In this document: positions 20,487-28,468 of the stretch, in pieces
Numbering within the stretch: the first letter of the stretch is position 1
Layout of the letters: every line of letters begins with the position of its first letter
From: Aquimarina sp040786285
GTDB lineage: Bacteria > Bacteroidota > Bacteroidia > Flavobacteriales > Flavobacteriaceae
DNA length: 64,000 nt
Assembly: GCF_040786285.1 (NCBI RefSeq)
Contig: NZ_JBFMKQ010000004.1
Span: forward strand, 248,001-312,000
Direction: 5' to 3'
Notes under the pieces: model-generated
Seen by the model: the letters and a program-made list of their open reading frames with translations, nothing else
The model's database searches: none
What the model was told of the DNA's origin: nothing
Made by a program: the position numbers and the translations under genes

Positions 20487-20520
20487 GTGACCTCGGCAGG
20501 AAAGAGTTCAAACTTTTTAG
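20487..20520 (-). pseudogene. tRNA-like 3' end remnant
   Basis: The 15 bases at 20487-20501 (GTGACCTCGGCAGGA) are identical to 32996-33010, which is the acceptor 3' strand and T-stem start of the tRNA-Arg gene. A degenerate T-loop-like stretch follows (to about 20515), then similarity is lost. It is read as a relic of a tRNA or of an integration event at one. Confidence 0.4.
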
Positions 20521-21182
20521 AAGAAGATACTGCCTTAATTCTCAGATTATCAATCGATTTAAAAAACCACTATTTGATATAATATTAAGTCTTATCTGAC
20601 TCGATATGAATACTCCGTAATTCTCCAATATTTATTTTAACAAAGTTGAGCCTCCGAACCCATATCTACTTAAGACGAATACGGGTTTGAGTCTGTTTCC
20701 CGTTACTAGAAATAACCTTCTGAATTTCATAAGGTTATTCTTGTTTAGAATTGTTTTTTTTTTGAGAATTCACAAATGAGCAAGAGTTCAAGACCAAAAG
20801 TTGTGTTTATACAAATATTCTGGTTAGTCTAAAGAGGAAGAATTCTATATTTTTAACTCCTCTGAATTACGTTTTAAAGGCTTTTTTTTGGTATTAAAGT
20901 ATTCAGATGAAGCATTCGTAATTAGATTGATAGAGTATTCTGAATAGAATTACAATTGATTGTAATCATATGATTTCCCAGATTATAAAGAAAGACAAAT
21001 ATTTACATTAAAGTTAGTGTTTGCTAAATAAAATAGCAAATTAACGCATATCGAAACTCTTCCAATGTATAATATAATGAAGTTTCACAATGATTCTCAA
21101 GACTTTTCAACATTCAATTCTTTTGAAAAAAATTGAACTCTATATTTTTGCTAAAAATATTAGCAATATATAAAATATGTAT

Positions 21183-21190
21183 TATATTTG
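21183..21190 (+). promoter_or_regulatory. Putative -7 box for pspA
   Basis: TATATTTG matches the Bacteroidota -7 consensus TAnnTTTG. No TTG lies at the usual -33 spacing, so the promoter may depend on an activator or an alternative sigma factor. The start codon is 63 bp further on. Confidence 0.4.
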
Positions 21191-21253
21191 TGTCCAAATA
21201 AAGTAACATATTGTGGTGTACGCATTACAAATTAATAAAATATAAAATATAAT

Positions 21254-21970
21254 ATGAGTTTATTTAAGAGATTATTTACCCTTGGAAAGGCAGAGGCAAA
21301 TGCGGTAGTAGATAAATTAGAAGACCCTATAAAAATGACAGAACAGGGTATTAGAGATATGAAAAAGAATTTAGAAGATAGTTTAAAAGCTTTAGCAGAA
21401 GTTAAAGCACTAGAAATTAGATCCAAAAATGACATTGTAGTGGAAACTCAAAGAGCTTTGGATTATGAAAAAAAGGCGGTTTTATTACTTCAAAAAGCAG
21501 CAGATGGAAAAATTACATCAGAAGAAGCTGATCGATTAGCAAGTCAAGCTTTACAAAAGAAAACAGAGTCGGAAGGACATTTAGAAAGAACTAAAAAAGA
21601 ACAGGCTTTATTTAGTCAAAATGTTAGTAAATTAGAACGCAATGTTAAAGAATTGAAGAATGATATTAGTTCTTGGGAAAATGAATTGAAAACGCTAAAG
21701 GCTAGAGTAAAAGTAGCTTCGGCTACCAAAAACTTAAATAAACAAATCTCAGAGATTGATTCTTCTAATACGATTTCTTTATTAGAGAAAATGAAAGACA
21801 AAGTAGCAGAAGAAGAAGCTTTATCTGATGCCTATGGCAGTATTGCTAATAAAGGAAAGTCAATAGATGATGAGATAGATAATGTGCTTAAGGATGATCC
21901 AGAAAATAAGGTTTCGGATAGTTTGGCAGAACTGAAAGCTAAAATAGCATCCAATAAAAAGGATGTGTAA
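21254..21970 (+). CDS. pspA: PspA/IM30 family membrane-stress protein
   Basis: A peripheral membrane protein of the ESCRT-III-like PspA/Vipp1 family that binds and stabilises stressed inner membranes. The 238-residue product is almost entirely helical and charged: a short amphipathic N-terminus (SLFKRLFTLGKAEANAVVDKL), the DPIKMTEQGI block typical of the family, long coiled coils (about 25-190) and an acidic C-terminal part. It is the first gene of the cluster. No pspF, pspB or pspC homologue is nearby, so this belongs to the YjfJ-like branch found with DUF350 and polyamine genes rather than the classical psp operon (family knowledge). Confidence 0.9.
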   Translation: MSLFKRLFTLGKAEANAVVDKLEDPIKMTEQGIRDMKKNLEDSLKALAEVKALEIRSKNDIVVETQRALDYEKKAVLLLQKAADGKITSEEADRLASQALQKKTESEGHLERTKKEQALFSQNVSKLERNVKELKNDISSWENELKTLKARVKVASATKNLNKQISEIDSSNTISLLEKMKDKVAEEEALSDAYGSIANKGKSIDDEIDNVLKDDPENKVSDSLAELKAKIASNKKDV

Positions 21971-21980
21971 AGGATAAGTT

Positions 21981-22012
21981 AAATCTATAAACATAAAGTT
22001 TATAGATTTTTT
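21981..22012 (+). terminator. Attenuator-like hairpin between pspA and speD
   Basis: AAATCTATAAAC (21981-21992) pairs perfectly with GTTTATAGATTT (21998-22009) around the loop ATAAA, followed by TTTTG. It looks like an intrinsic terminator inside the cluster, which would leave pspA more abundant than the genes behind it. Confidence 0.65.
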
Positions 22013-22064
22013 GTATTATGATAATTACTAGTAACTAACCTTAAAGAAAATCCCACTAATAATA

Positions 22065-22433
22065 ATGAATGGACTAGGATTGCATATACTTATGGAGTTC
22101 CATGAGTGTTCTGTTGATATTCTTGATAAATTAGATATCTTAGAAGTTTCAATGAATGAAGCAGCAACTTTTGCAGGAGCAACGATCATAAAATCAGTAT
22201 TTCATCAATTTGCACCCCAAGGAGTGACAGGTGTTGTGGTTATTGCCGAAAGTCATTTAGCAATACATACCTGGCCAGAATATGGATATGCGGCAGTAGA
22301 TTTTTTTACTTGTAATACAGATATGGATTATCTTTTGTCTTATCAGTTATTAGCCGAAAAACTGAAATCTAAAAGGCATTCGTACAAAAGTGTAGAGCGA
22401 GGTTTGATTAATAATATAGTAGAAAGCAACTAA
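22065..22433 (+). CDS. speD: S-adenosylmethionine decarboxylase proenzyme (SpeH/class 1B type)
   Basis: Makes decarboxylated S-adenosylmethionine, the aminopropyl donor for spermidine synthesis. The 122-residue proenzyme has the self-cleavage site Glu62-Ser63 in AESHLAIHTWPE, which yields the pyruvoyl group, plus His68 and Cys83 in the expected catalytic places. The length fits the short bacterial/archaeal SpeH form that works as a dimer. The K+ channel gene starts on the base after its stop codon, so the two are probably translationally coupled. Two spermidine synthases lie within 8 kb. Confidence 0.92.
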   Translation: MNGLGLHILMEFHECSVDILDKLDILEVSMNEAATFAGATIIKSVFHQFAPQGVTGVVVIAESHLAIHTWPEYGYAAVDFFTCNTDMDYLLSYQLLAEKLKSKRHSYKSVERGLINNIVESN

Positions 22434-23234
22434 ATGAATTACAATAGCATTAAAAAAAGATCCTATGAAATTCTAGAAAAAGGAGAGCCTGATGACCAAT
22501 GGAGTAGAAGAGTAGATTTATTTATTGTCTATCTAATTTTTTTCAATGTTCTTGCTATTGTCTTAGAGTCTATTAACTGGTTAAGAAAAGACTACCAAGA
22601 TGTTTTTGATTTTATTGAACTATTTTCTATCTGCATTTTTACGATTGAATATATATTTAGAATATGGTCAATTACAGAGAAAGAAGAATATTCAGCGCCC
22701 ATAAGGGGAAGGCTAAAATATTTATTTTCTTTTTATAGTATTATTGATTTATTGGCTGTTGTGCCGGCTTATATTCCTTTGTTAGCTACTGTAGACGCTA
22801 GGGTTATTAGAGGGGTAAGATTAATAAGGTTATTTAGAATTTTAAAATTATCAAGATATAATAATGCTTTCAGTCACATACGTCATGTAATCTCATCTAA
22901 AAAAGAAGAACTAATAATTTCGCTTTTTGCAGTGCTAACATTATTAGTTGTCTCATCAAGTCTAATGTATTTTGTAGAAAATGAGGCGCAGCCAGATGCT
23001 TTTTCGAGTATACCGGCAACCATGTGGTGGGGAGTAGCTACACTTACAACAGTGGGATATGGTGATGTATATCCTATTACAGGGTTAGGCAAGCTTATGG
23101 CAGGGATCATGGCAATTTTAGGAGTAGGATTGTTTGCATTACCAGCAGGTATTTTAGCAAATGGATTTGGAAATTCATTAGAAAAAGGGAATCATAGCAC
23201 AACATGTAAACATTGTGGTAAAAATATAAATTAA
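22434..23234 (+). CDS. Voltage-gated potassium channel with C-terminal zinc-knuckle-like tail
   Basis: A six-helix K+ channel subunit. The 266-residue protein shows S1-S6 with a voltage-sensor S4 carrying regularly spaced arginines (Arg123, 126, 129, 132, 135), a pore helix and the selectivity filter TVGYGD at 206-211. After S6 there is a short tail with CKHCGK (258-263), two cysteines spaced as in half a zinc ribbon. The ATG abuts the speD stop with no gap. Polyamines block many K+ channels from the inside, so its place in a polyamine cluster may be functional (inference). No RCK/TrkA domain is present. Confidence 0.92.
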   Translation: MNYNSIKKRSYEILEKGEPDDQWSRRVDLFIVYLIFFNVLAIVLESINWLRKDYQDVFDFIELFSICIFTIEYIFRIWSITEKEEYSAPIRGRLKYLFSFYSIIDLLAVVPAYIPLLATVDARVIRGVRLIRLFRILKLSRYNNAFSHIRHVISSKKEELIISLFAVLTLLVVSSSLMYFVENEAQPDAFSSIPATMWWGVATLTTVGYGDVYPITGLGKLMAGIMAILGVGLFALPAGILANGFGNSLEKGNHSTTCKHCGKNIN

Positions 23235-23773
23235 TGGATATGGGAATATTTAATTTTTTCAAAAAAGACAAACCTGAAAGTGTCGTTGACTTTACAGTAA
23301 ATGATCTCAAAAAAGGATTTATCCTTGATTATTTTCTAAAAACTTGGGAAGTTAAAAATGTATATGTTTATGATTGGGGTAATAACTCTTTTTCTAGAGA
23401 ATATTTCTTGGATTCAGGTGATGAATCACTCTATCTTTATGTAGAAGATGATGATGAATTAATCTGTTCTATTTGGAGTAAAATAGATATATTGGATATT
23501 TCGCCTAGTTTAATAGAAATTATTAATTCAACCGACGAAGCACCTAATTCTATAAGTTATAATAGTGCTACTTTTGTGAAAATAAGTTCTAATTTAGGTC
23601 ATTGTATGGAAGAAGGTGATGAAGAAGCGTATGATGAACTTATTAATTGGACGTATCAAAATAGTGATAACAAAGAGCTAATCTCTATAGATAGAGTTGG
23701 TGAAGAAGAATTTGAGGTAGCTCACGGTAATTATGTACAAGAGTTTGAGTTTTCTAATATTCTTCCAAGATAA
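23234..23773 (+). CDS. DUF4178-like protein of the PspA/DUF350 cluster
   Basis: A 179-residue acidic soluble protein, no signal peptide. The central part (about 36-85, WEVKNVYVYDWGNNSFSREYFL) resembles the DUF4178 pattern found beside pspA and DUF350 genes in other bacteria; DUF2491 is the alternative. Its ATG overlaps the last base of the channel stop codon, indicating coupling. Its function is unknown; its fixed company suggests a cytoplasmic partner of PspA or of the channel (inference). Confidence 0.6.
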   Translation: MDMGIFNFFKKDKPESVVDFTVNDLKKGFILDYFLKTWEVKNVYVYDWGNNSFSREYFLDSGDESLYLYVEDDDELICSIWSKIDILDISPSLIEIINSTDEAPNSISYNSATFVKISSNLGHCMEEGDEEAYDELINWTYQNSDNKELISIDRVGEEEFEVAHGNYVQEFEFSNILPR

Positions 23774-23783
23774 AAATGTAAAA

Positions 23784-24485
23784 ATGAGCAAATCAAATTT
23801 TGTAAAAGTAATAATATCAGGATTTCTCATCATAAGTGTTATGGCTTGTGGGACTAAGGATTTCAAAAAAACACCATTGGATAATTATATTGTAGAGAAC
23901 AGTAACGAAAAAGAATTCTCTGTAATTTTAGAAGACATGGATGTCGATGGGACTTTTTTCAAAACGTATTTACATAAGTATAGGGTTATTAAACACAAAG
24001 AAGATGGTACACCCTATGAGCAAGTTTCGGATTGGACCGAAGTAGGTGAGAAATTCTTTATGAAACACGAAGATAACTTAGGAATGGTTATTTTAGAAAA
24101 GCAAGGTCAAGGAAAGATTTCTAAAACCGCATCACCTCCTGGATATCGATATGTGGGTGATGACCGATATGGTGAATGGAGAACTCATAATGGCGTTACT
24201 TTTTGGGGATTCTATGGACGTTACATGTTTATGAATCAGATGTTCGGTATGATTAATAGACCGGTTTATAGAAACGACTATGATACCTATCATGGTGGCG
24301 GATACTATGGGTCTAGAAATTACTACGGTCCAAAAAAAGGAAGCGGTCGACTTTATGGTACGAATTCTTCTCATACTAGAAAAGAAAGGCCTAATTTCTT
24401 TAAGCGAAGAGCTTCTAAATCAGGTTGGTCTTCTTCGAGAAATAGATCAGGAAGTAGATCAAGGAGTACAGGTTTTGGTAAATAA
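23784..24485 (+). CDS. Lipoprotein with Gly/Tyr- and Arg/Ser-rich tail in the PspA cluster
   Basis: I start this gene at the ATG at 23784 because it directly opens a lipoprotein signal (SKSNFVKVIISGF...VMAC, Cys22); a longer upstream start at 23733 would bury the signal. The product is 233 residues: an unknown beta-rich N-terminal domain (about 30-115), a Tyr/Gly/Trp-rich middle (about 120-195) and a basic Arg/Ser-rich tail (RSGSRSRSTGFGK). The position matches the small lipoprotein or DUF1190/DUF4247-type member of related clusters, but I cannot assign a family. It begins 10 bp after the preceding gene. Confidence 0.75.
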   Translation: MSKSNFVKVIISGFLIISVMACGTKDFKKTPLDNYIVENSNEKEFSVILEDMDVDGTFFKTYLHKYRVIKHKEDGTPYEQVSDWTEVGEKFFMKHEDNLGMVILEKQGQGKISKTASPPGYRYVGDDRYGEWRTHNGVTFWGFYGRYMFMNQMFGMINRPVYRNDYDTYHGGGYYGSRNYYGPKKGSGRLYGTNSSHTRKERPNFFKRRASKSGWSSSRNRSGSRSRSTGFGK

Positions 24486-24518
24486 TCTTTTAATAACAAG
24501 TCATTAATTCAATAGAAT

Positions 24519-25388
24519 ATGCAATTTAATTTTTTAGAGACTATAGATAATTTGATTACAGCATTAATCTATTTAATCGTAAGTTTTGTCTTATTCTTAA
24601 TTGGTAAAAAAGTGTATCAATTGTTCCATAGAAGCATTAATATGGATCAAGAATTAGTAGAAAAGGATAATCTGGCGTTTTCATTTGCAAACGTCGGTTA
24701 CTATATTGGATTGGTGATCGTAATATCTGCTGTATATTCTGGTGAAGGAATTGGACATATTGTAGATGATCTTATAGAAGTTGGGATATATGGTTTACTA
24801 TCCATTCTTTTACTAAATATATCTATTTTGATTTCGGATAAAGTCATATTAAGAAAGTTTTCAATAAAAAAAGAAATTGTAGAGGATCAAAATACCGGTG
24901 TTGGTATTTTAGAAGCTGCTATATGTATTGCGAATAGTCTAGTGATTTATGGAGTAATTACAGAAAATCAAGATAATTTTTTCGAAATACTTATTCTTTG
25001 GATGATTGCACAGTTTGTTTTGGCATTAGTGAGTGTAGTATATAATAAGATAACACCATATGATATCCATGAATATATCAAAAAGGATAATGTAGCTGTA
25101 GGTATTGGTTTTTCAGGAGCTATAGTTGCAGTCGCTAATCTGGTGCGTTTTGGAACACAAATGGAAGCGGATAGTTGGATTATAGTCGGAGAGAATTTAT
25201 TGTTAGAAACGGGGATAGGGCTATTGCTACTGCCTTTAGCTAGGGTTTTAACTGATAAAATATTACTGCCTAAAAGAAACCTTACTGATGAAATTATAAA
25301 TCAAGAAAAACCAAATATTGGAGCTGCAATCATTGAAGCTTTTTCATATATAGGTGGATCGATACTTATCTGTCTGAGTTTCGCATAG
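24519..25388 (+). CDS. DUF350 family membrane protein (two DUF350 repeats)
   Basis: A 289-residue integral membrane protein with about eight membrane segments arranged as two copies of the DUF350 unit (first about 10-145, second about 150-289), each with a Gly-rich helix (for example FANVGYYIGLVIVISA and VGIGFSGAIVAVANLV). E. coli YjfL is the reference member, encoded beside the PspA homologue YjfJ. Its biochemical role is unknown. The gene is 33 bp behind the lipoprotein and 24 bp before the spermidine synthase, in one apparent operon. Confidence 0.85.
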   Translation: MQFNFLETIDNLITALIYLIVSFVLFLIGKKVYQLFHRSINMDQELVEKDNLAFSFANVGYYIGLVIVISAVYSGEGIGHIVDDLIEVGIYGLLSILLLNISILISDKVILRKFSIKKEIVEDQNTGVGILEAAICIANSLVIYGVITENQDNFFEILILWMIAQFVLALVSVVYNKITPYDIHEYIKKDNVAVGIGFSGAIVAVANLVRFGTQMEADSWIIVGENLLLETGIGLLLLPLARVLTDKILLPKRNLTDEIINQEKPNIGAAIIEAFSYIGGSILICLSFA

Positions 25389-25412
25389 GATTCTACTTTT
25401 TTTAAATTATTT

Positions 25413-26951
25413 ATGCTGAAAACAAATACGGGCTTATGGCTTAAAATTGCCATTTTTGCGACAGGAGTTTCTGGGTTAACTTCAGAATTTATTTTGTCAA
25501 CATTGGCATCTTATTTTATAGGGAATGTAATAGTGCAATGGACTATTGTATTATCTATAATGCTGTTCGCCATGGGAATTGGTAGTCGTATGAGTCGATT
25601 GGTAACCAAACGTTTATTATTAGCATTTCTCTTCATAGAATTTTCATTATCCGTTCTGATTAGCTTTTCTCCATTATTAGTATATGCATTGGCGGCAAAA
25701 ACAGAATTTATAAGTATAATTATATACATATTAGCATTGTCTGTTGGTTTTTGTATAGGATTTGAAATCCCTTTAGCAACAAGACTTAATGAAACCCATG
25801 AGTCTTTAAACAAAAATATTTCTAATATCATGTCCTGGGATTATATAGGGAGTCTTATAGGAGGTCTATTGTTTGCATTTTGGGGGCTGCCGGAATTAGG
25901 AATTACAAATACTGCATTTGTTTTTGGAACCCTAAATTTTATAGTAGCAATACTGTTATTTTGGAACTATAGAAGTATGTTAATTACAGAAAAAAAATGG
26001 ATAAGTACTAGCATATGCGTGTTGGCCGTTATTTTAAGTGCTGGGTTTGCTTCGTCAGGAGAGATAATTTTATATGGAGAACAATCAAGATATAAAGATA
26101 AAATAGTCTATCAAGAACAATCCAAATACCAGCATATTACGGTTACACAATGGAAAGAACATTATTGGTTGTACATTAATGGGAATCAACAGTTAAGTAC
26201 TTTTGATGAGTTTCTATATCACGAACCAATGGTACATCCCATTATGGCTTTAACTCCTGAGCATAAAAATATTCTGATTATCGGAGGAGGAGATGGTTTT
26301 AATGTAAAAGAATTACTGAAGTATGAAGAAGTAAGTACGATTACACTTGTAGATTTAGACCCTGCGATGACAAAGCTAGGTAAAGAGTTTGACGGGATTG
26401 TAAAATACAATGAATCAGCATTGCAAAATCCTAAAGTAACCATAGTTAATGATGATGGATTTACTTTTCTGGAAAAAAGCGAAATGTATTATGATATCAT
26501 AATAGTCGATTTGCCTGATGCCAAAACTATCGAAATTAATAAACTCTACTCGCTAGAGTTTTATCATTTAGCACATCATGCTCTGAGACCTAATGGTCAT
26601 ATCATCACACAGGCTGGAAGCCCTTATTATGCGACAAAAGCGTTTTACTGTATTGATAAAACGATGAAAACGGCTGGTTTTACTAATTTACAAATGCATA
26701 ATCAAGTGCTGACTTTAGGTGAGTGGGGTTGGATATTGGGGAGTAAAAAATATACCAAAGAGCAGATGATAAAGCAATTAAAGCAAGCTTCATATAAAAA
26801 CCTTAATAATAAATGGCTTAATAAAGAAGCGATAGATTTAATAACCTCTTTCGGTAAACCCCTTACAGACACATCTCAGGTCGAAATTAATACAATTAAT
26901 TCTCCTATGCTGTATAAGTATTATTTGGATGGTAATTGGGATATGTATTAA
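25413..26951 (+). CDS. Membrane-embedded spermidine synthase (polyamine aminopropyltransferase)
   Basis: Transfers an aminopropyl group from decarboxylated S-adenosylmethionine to a diamine. The 512-residue protein has an N-terminal membrane domain with about seven segments (1-210) and a C-terminal SpeE-type Rossmann domain with IIGGGDGFNVKE at about 288 and TLVDLDPAMTKLG. The usual catalytic D(S/C)(S/T)DP loop reads VDLPDA here, keeping the Asp. Its stop codon overlaps that of the convergent FAD oxidoreductase gene (shared TTAA at 26948-26951). A close paralogue lies at 28.5-30.0 kb. The acceptor could be a non-standard amine. Confidence 0.9.
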   Translation: MLKTNTGLWLKIAIFATGVSGLTSEFILSTLASYFIGNVIVQWTIVLSIMLFAMGIGSRMSRLVTKRLLLAFLFIEFSLSVLISFSPLLVYALAAKTEFISIIIYILALSVGFCIGFEIPLATRLNETHESLNKNISNIMSWDYIGSLIGGLLFAFWGLPELGITNTAFVFGTLNFIVAILLFWNYRSMLITEKKWISTSICVLAVILSAGFASSGEIILYGEQSRYKDKIVYQEQSKYQHITVTQWKEHYWLYINGNQQLSTFDEFLYHEPMVHPIMALTPEHKNILIIGGGDGFNVKELLKYEEVSTITLVDLDPAMTKLGKEFDGIVKYNESALQNPKVTIVNDDGFTFLEKSEMYYDIIIVDLPDAKTIEINKLYSLEFYHLAHHALRPNGHIITQAGSPYYATKAFYCIDKTMKTAGFTNLQMHNQVLTLGEWGWILGSKKYTKEQMIKQLKQASYKNLNNKWLNKEAIDLITSFGKPLTDTSQVEINTINSPMLYKYYLDGNWDMY

Positions 26952-28459
26952 ATATTCGAAACCATTTTTGTAGCTTGTATTCCAGAATCCAAAGCATCAA
27001 ATAAGAGTGGTAAGCGACCTGTGTCTGCTCCCGCAAAAGCTAGACCATCGTTAAATAGATTTCTAGATCTAGTCAGATAACCGGGTTGGGGAATTGGCAT
27101 TGCGTGCCCCAGTAACTTGATATATACTTCTTTTACAGCAAGACTAATGTCTTTTTTGTAATAAGTAGACATTTTGTTGATGGTTTCATGAACAATCGAG
27201 TCATAAGACGTCTCCAAGTTTTGAACACTGTAATGGTGCATATCAGGAAAACAATAATATGCAGTAAGTACTCGATCATTTTTGGAATTTTGAATTTTAG
27301 AGTCAGCAAATCCTAAAAATGTAGCGTCTGTAGATATAAAATCATTTTGCCATTTACTGTTGGGTAATTCAATATCATCGGTAAGGACTATATTAATAAT
27401 GACCCAGGGAGTGTACGAAATATCATTAAAGTGATGAAATGATGTAGGATTTATATATTGCAAAGAGTGCTTTTGACCTGCATAAATTATAGTATTTGAA
27501 ACTACTTTTTTTCTCACACCATTTTTAATGTCTAATATATCTGCCTGCCATTTTTCGTTCTCCTTTTTCAATCCAAAAACCAAATGATTACAATGGATAT
27601 TGCCAGAAGGAACGTAATCCTTCATTTTATTAATAAAATAGTAATTCCCTTCTGTAGGCGAAAATGTTTTTATGTTTTTGTTCGTGTAATAAGGTCTGCA
27701 TGTGTAATAATGAACACCGGCTAAGGCCGAAATTTGTTTAGTAGTACCCCCATAGTCATCAAGCATTTGATAATCTATTGCGTTGATAAATGTACTATCT
27801 ATAGGTAGATATTTATCAAGGTATTCATAAAACGTAATTTGATCAAGATAATGGAGTTCTGCAGGGATTAAAGTACTTGGTAGAGGACATTTACCCCTAA
27901 AACTATGGATCAGGTCAAAAAAGTTTTTGCGAAGCTCAGAATTTAATAGAACTGAAGATTTCATTTCTCCATGCACATAACAAGCTTCTTCCTGATGCGG
28001 AGCAATAAGATGCTGTTGATCTACAAAATCCCATAAATTAGTATATGAATTGAATTTTATAACATCTAATTTTTTTAATAGTTCTAAACCTTCATATCCA
28101 TAATTATGTAAATAAGTATGTTCGTAATGCGCTCCTTGAGAATAAAGTACATTATTAATAGATAAAGCACTAGATGTACCTCCTAAGGTTGAATTTAATT
28201 CACAAACTATAAAATCATTTGATGGTAAAGAACAAGCCGCAGCCATTCCAGATATTCCTCCTCCCACAACTAGTGTTTCTGTAGTTAATGTCGTAGTAAC
28301 GGGTAACTGAATTGCAGATTTAACGAGATGCCCCGTAGTACTGTTAGAATCAATATGGATAGGGAAATTAGGTTTAGATTTGACCTGCCCATCTGATTTT
28401 TTGCAGGCTGCGATAGTGATCAGCCCTCCACTAATATATAAAAATTGACGTCTATCCAT
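26948..28459 (-). CDS. FAD-dependent oxidoreductase (flavin amine oxidase-like) lipoprotein
   Basis: A 503-residue protein with a Tat-type signal (DRRQFLYISGG) that ends in a lipobox-like AAC (Cys19), so a folded cofactor-bearing, membrane-anchored enzyme is likely. The dinucleotide motif VVGGGISG is at 64-71, and the C-terminal GLAFAGADTG matches the second FAD-binding segment of amine oxidases and phytoene-desaturase-like enzymes. Sitting between two spermidine synthases it may oxidise a polyamine or its product (inference). It is the second gene of a two-gene operon, 9 bp behind the spermidine synthase paralogue, and converges on the other with a 4-bp overlap and no terminator. Confidence 0.82.
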   Translation of the reverse strand: MDRRQFLYISGGLITIAACKKSDGQVKSKPNFPIHIDSNSTTGHLVKSAIQLPVTTTLTTETLVVGGGISGMAAACSLPSNDFIVCELNSTLGGTSSALSINNVLYSQGAHYEHTYLHNYGYEGLELLKKLDVIKFNSYTNLWDFVDQQHLIAPHQEEACYVHGEMKSSVLLNSELRKNFFDLIHSFRGKCPLPSTLIPAELHYLDQITFYEYLDKYLPIDSTFINAIDYQMLDDYGGTTKQISALAGVHYYTCRPYYTNKNIKTFSPTEGNYYFINKMKDYVPSGNIHCNHLVFGLKKENEKWQADILDIKNGVRKKVVSNTIIYAGQKHSLQYINPTSFHHFNDISYTPWVIINIVLTDDIELPNSKWQNDFISTDATFLGFADSKIQNSKNDRVLTAYYCFPDMHHYSVQNLETSYDSIVHETINKMSTYYKKDISLAVKEVYIKLLGHAMPIPQPGYLTRSRNLFNDGLAFAGADTGRLPLLFDALDSGIQATKMVSNI

Positions 28460-28468
28460 GAATGTATA

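Larger units (their letters stand above)
20128..21253. other. Gene-poor 1.1-kb stretch with hairpins and relics
   Basis: No convincing gene is present; the short frames here have no initiation context or family features. The region holds a small hairpin AGACC-CGCA-GGTCT (20237-20250), a terminator-like hairpin and tRNA-like end (20443-20520), an AATAACCTT/AAGGTTATT hairpin (20711-20739) before a T-rich run, and the promoter region of pspA at its right end. It looks like decayed DNA at the boundary of the polyamine cluster. Confidence 0.6.

Noticed and set aside
20302..20599. Two short plus-strand frames in the gene-poor stretch
   Set aside because: They overlap the hairpin and tRNA-like relic and show no signal, domain or initiation context.
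21971..22064. Hairpin before speD considered as a SAM- or polyamine-responsive riboswitch
   Set aside because: It is one simple stem with a U-tail, with no room for an aptamer.
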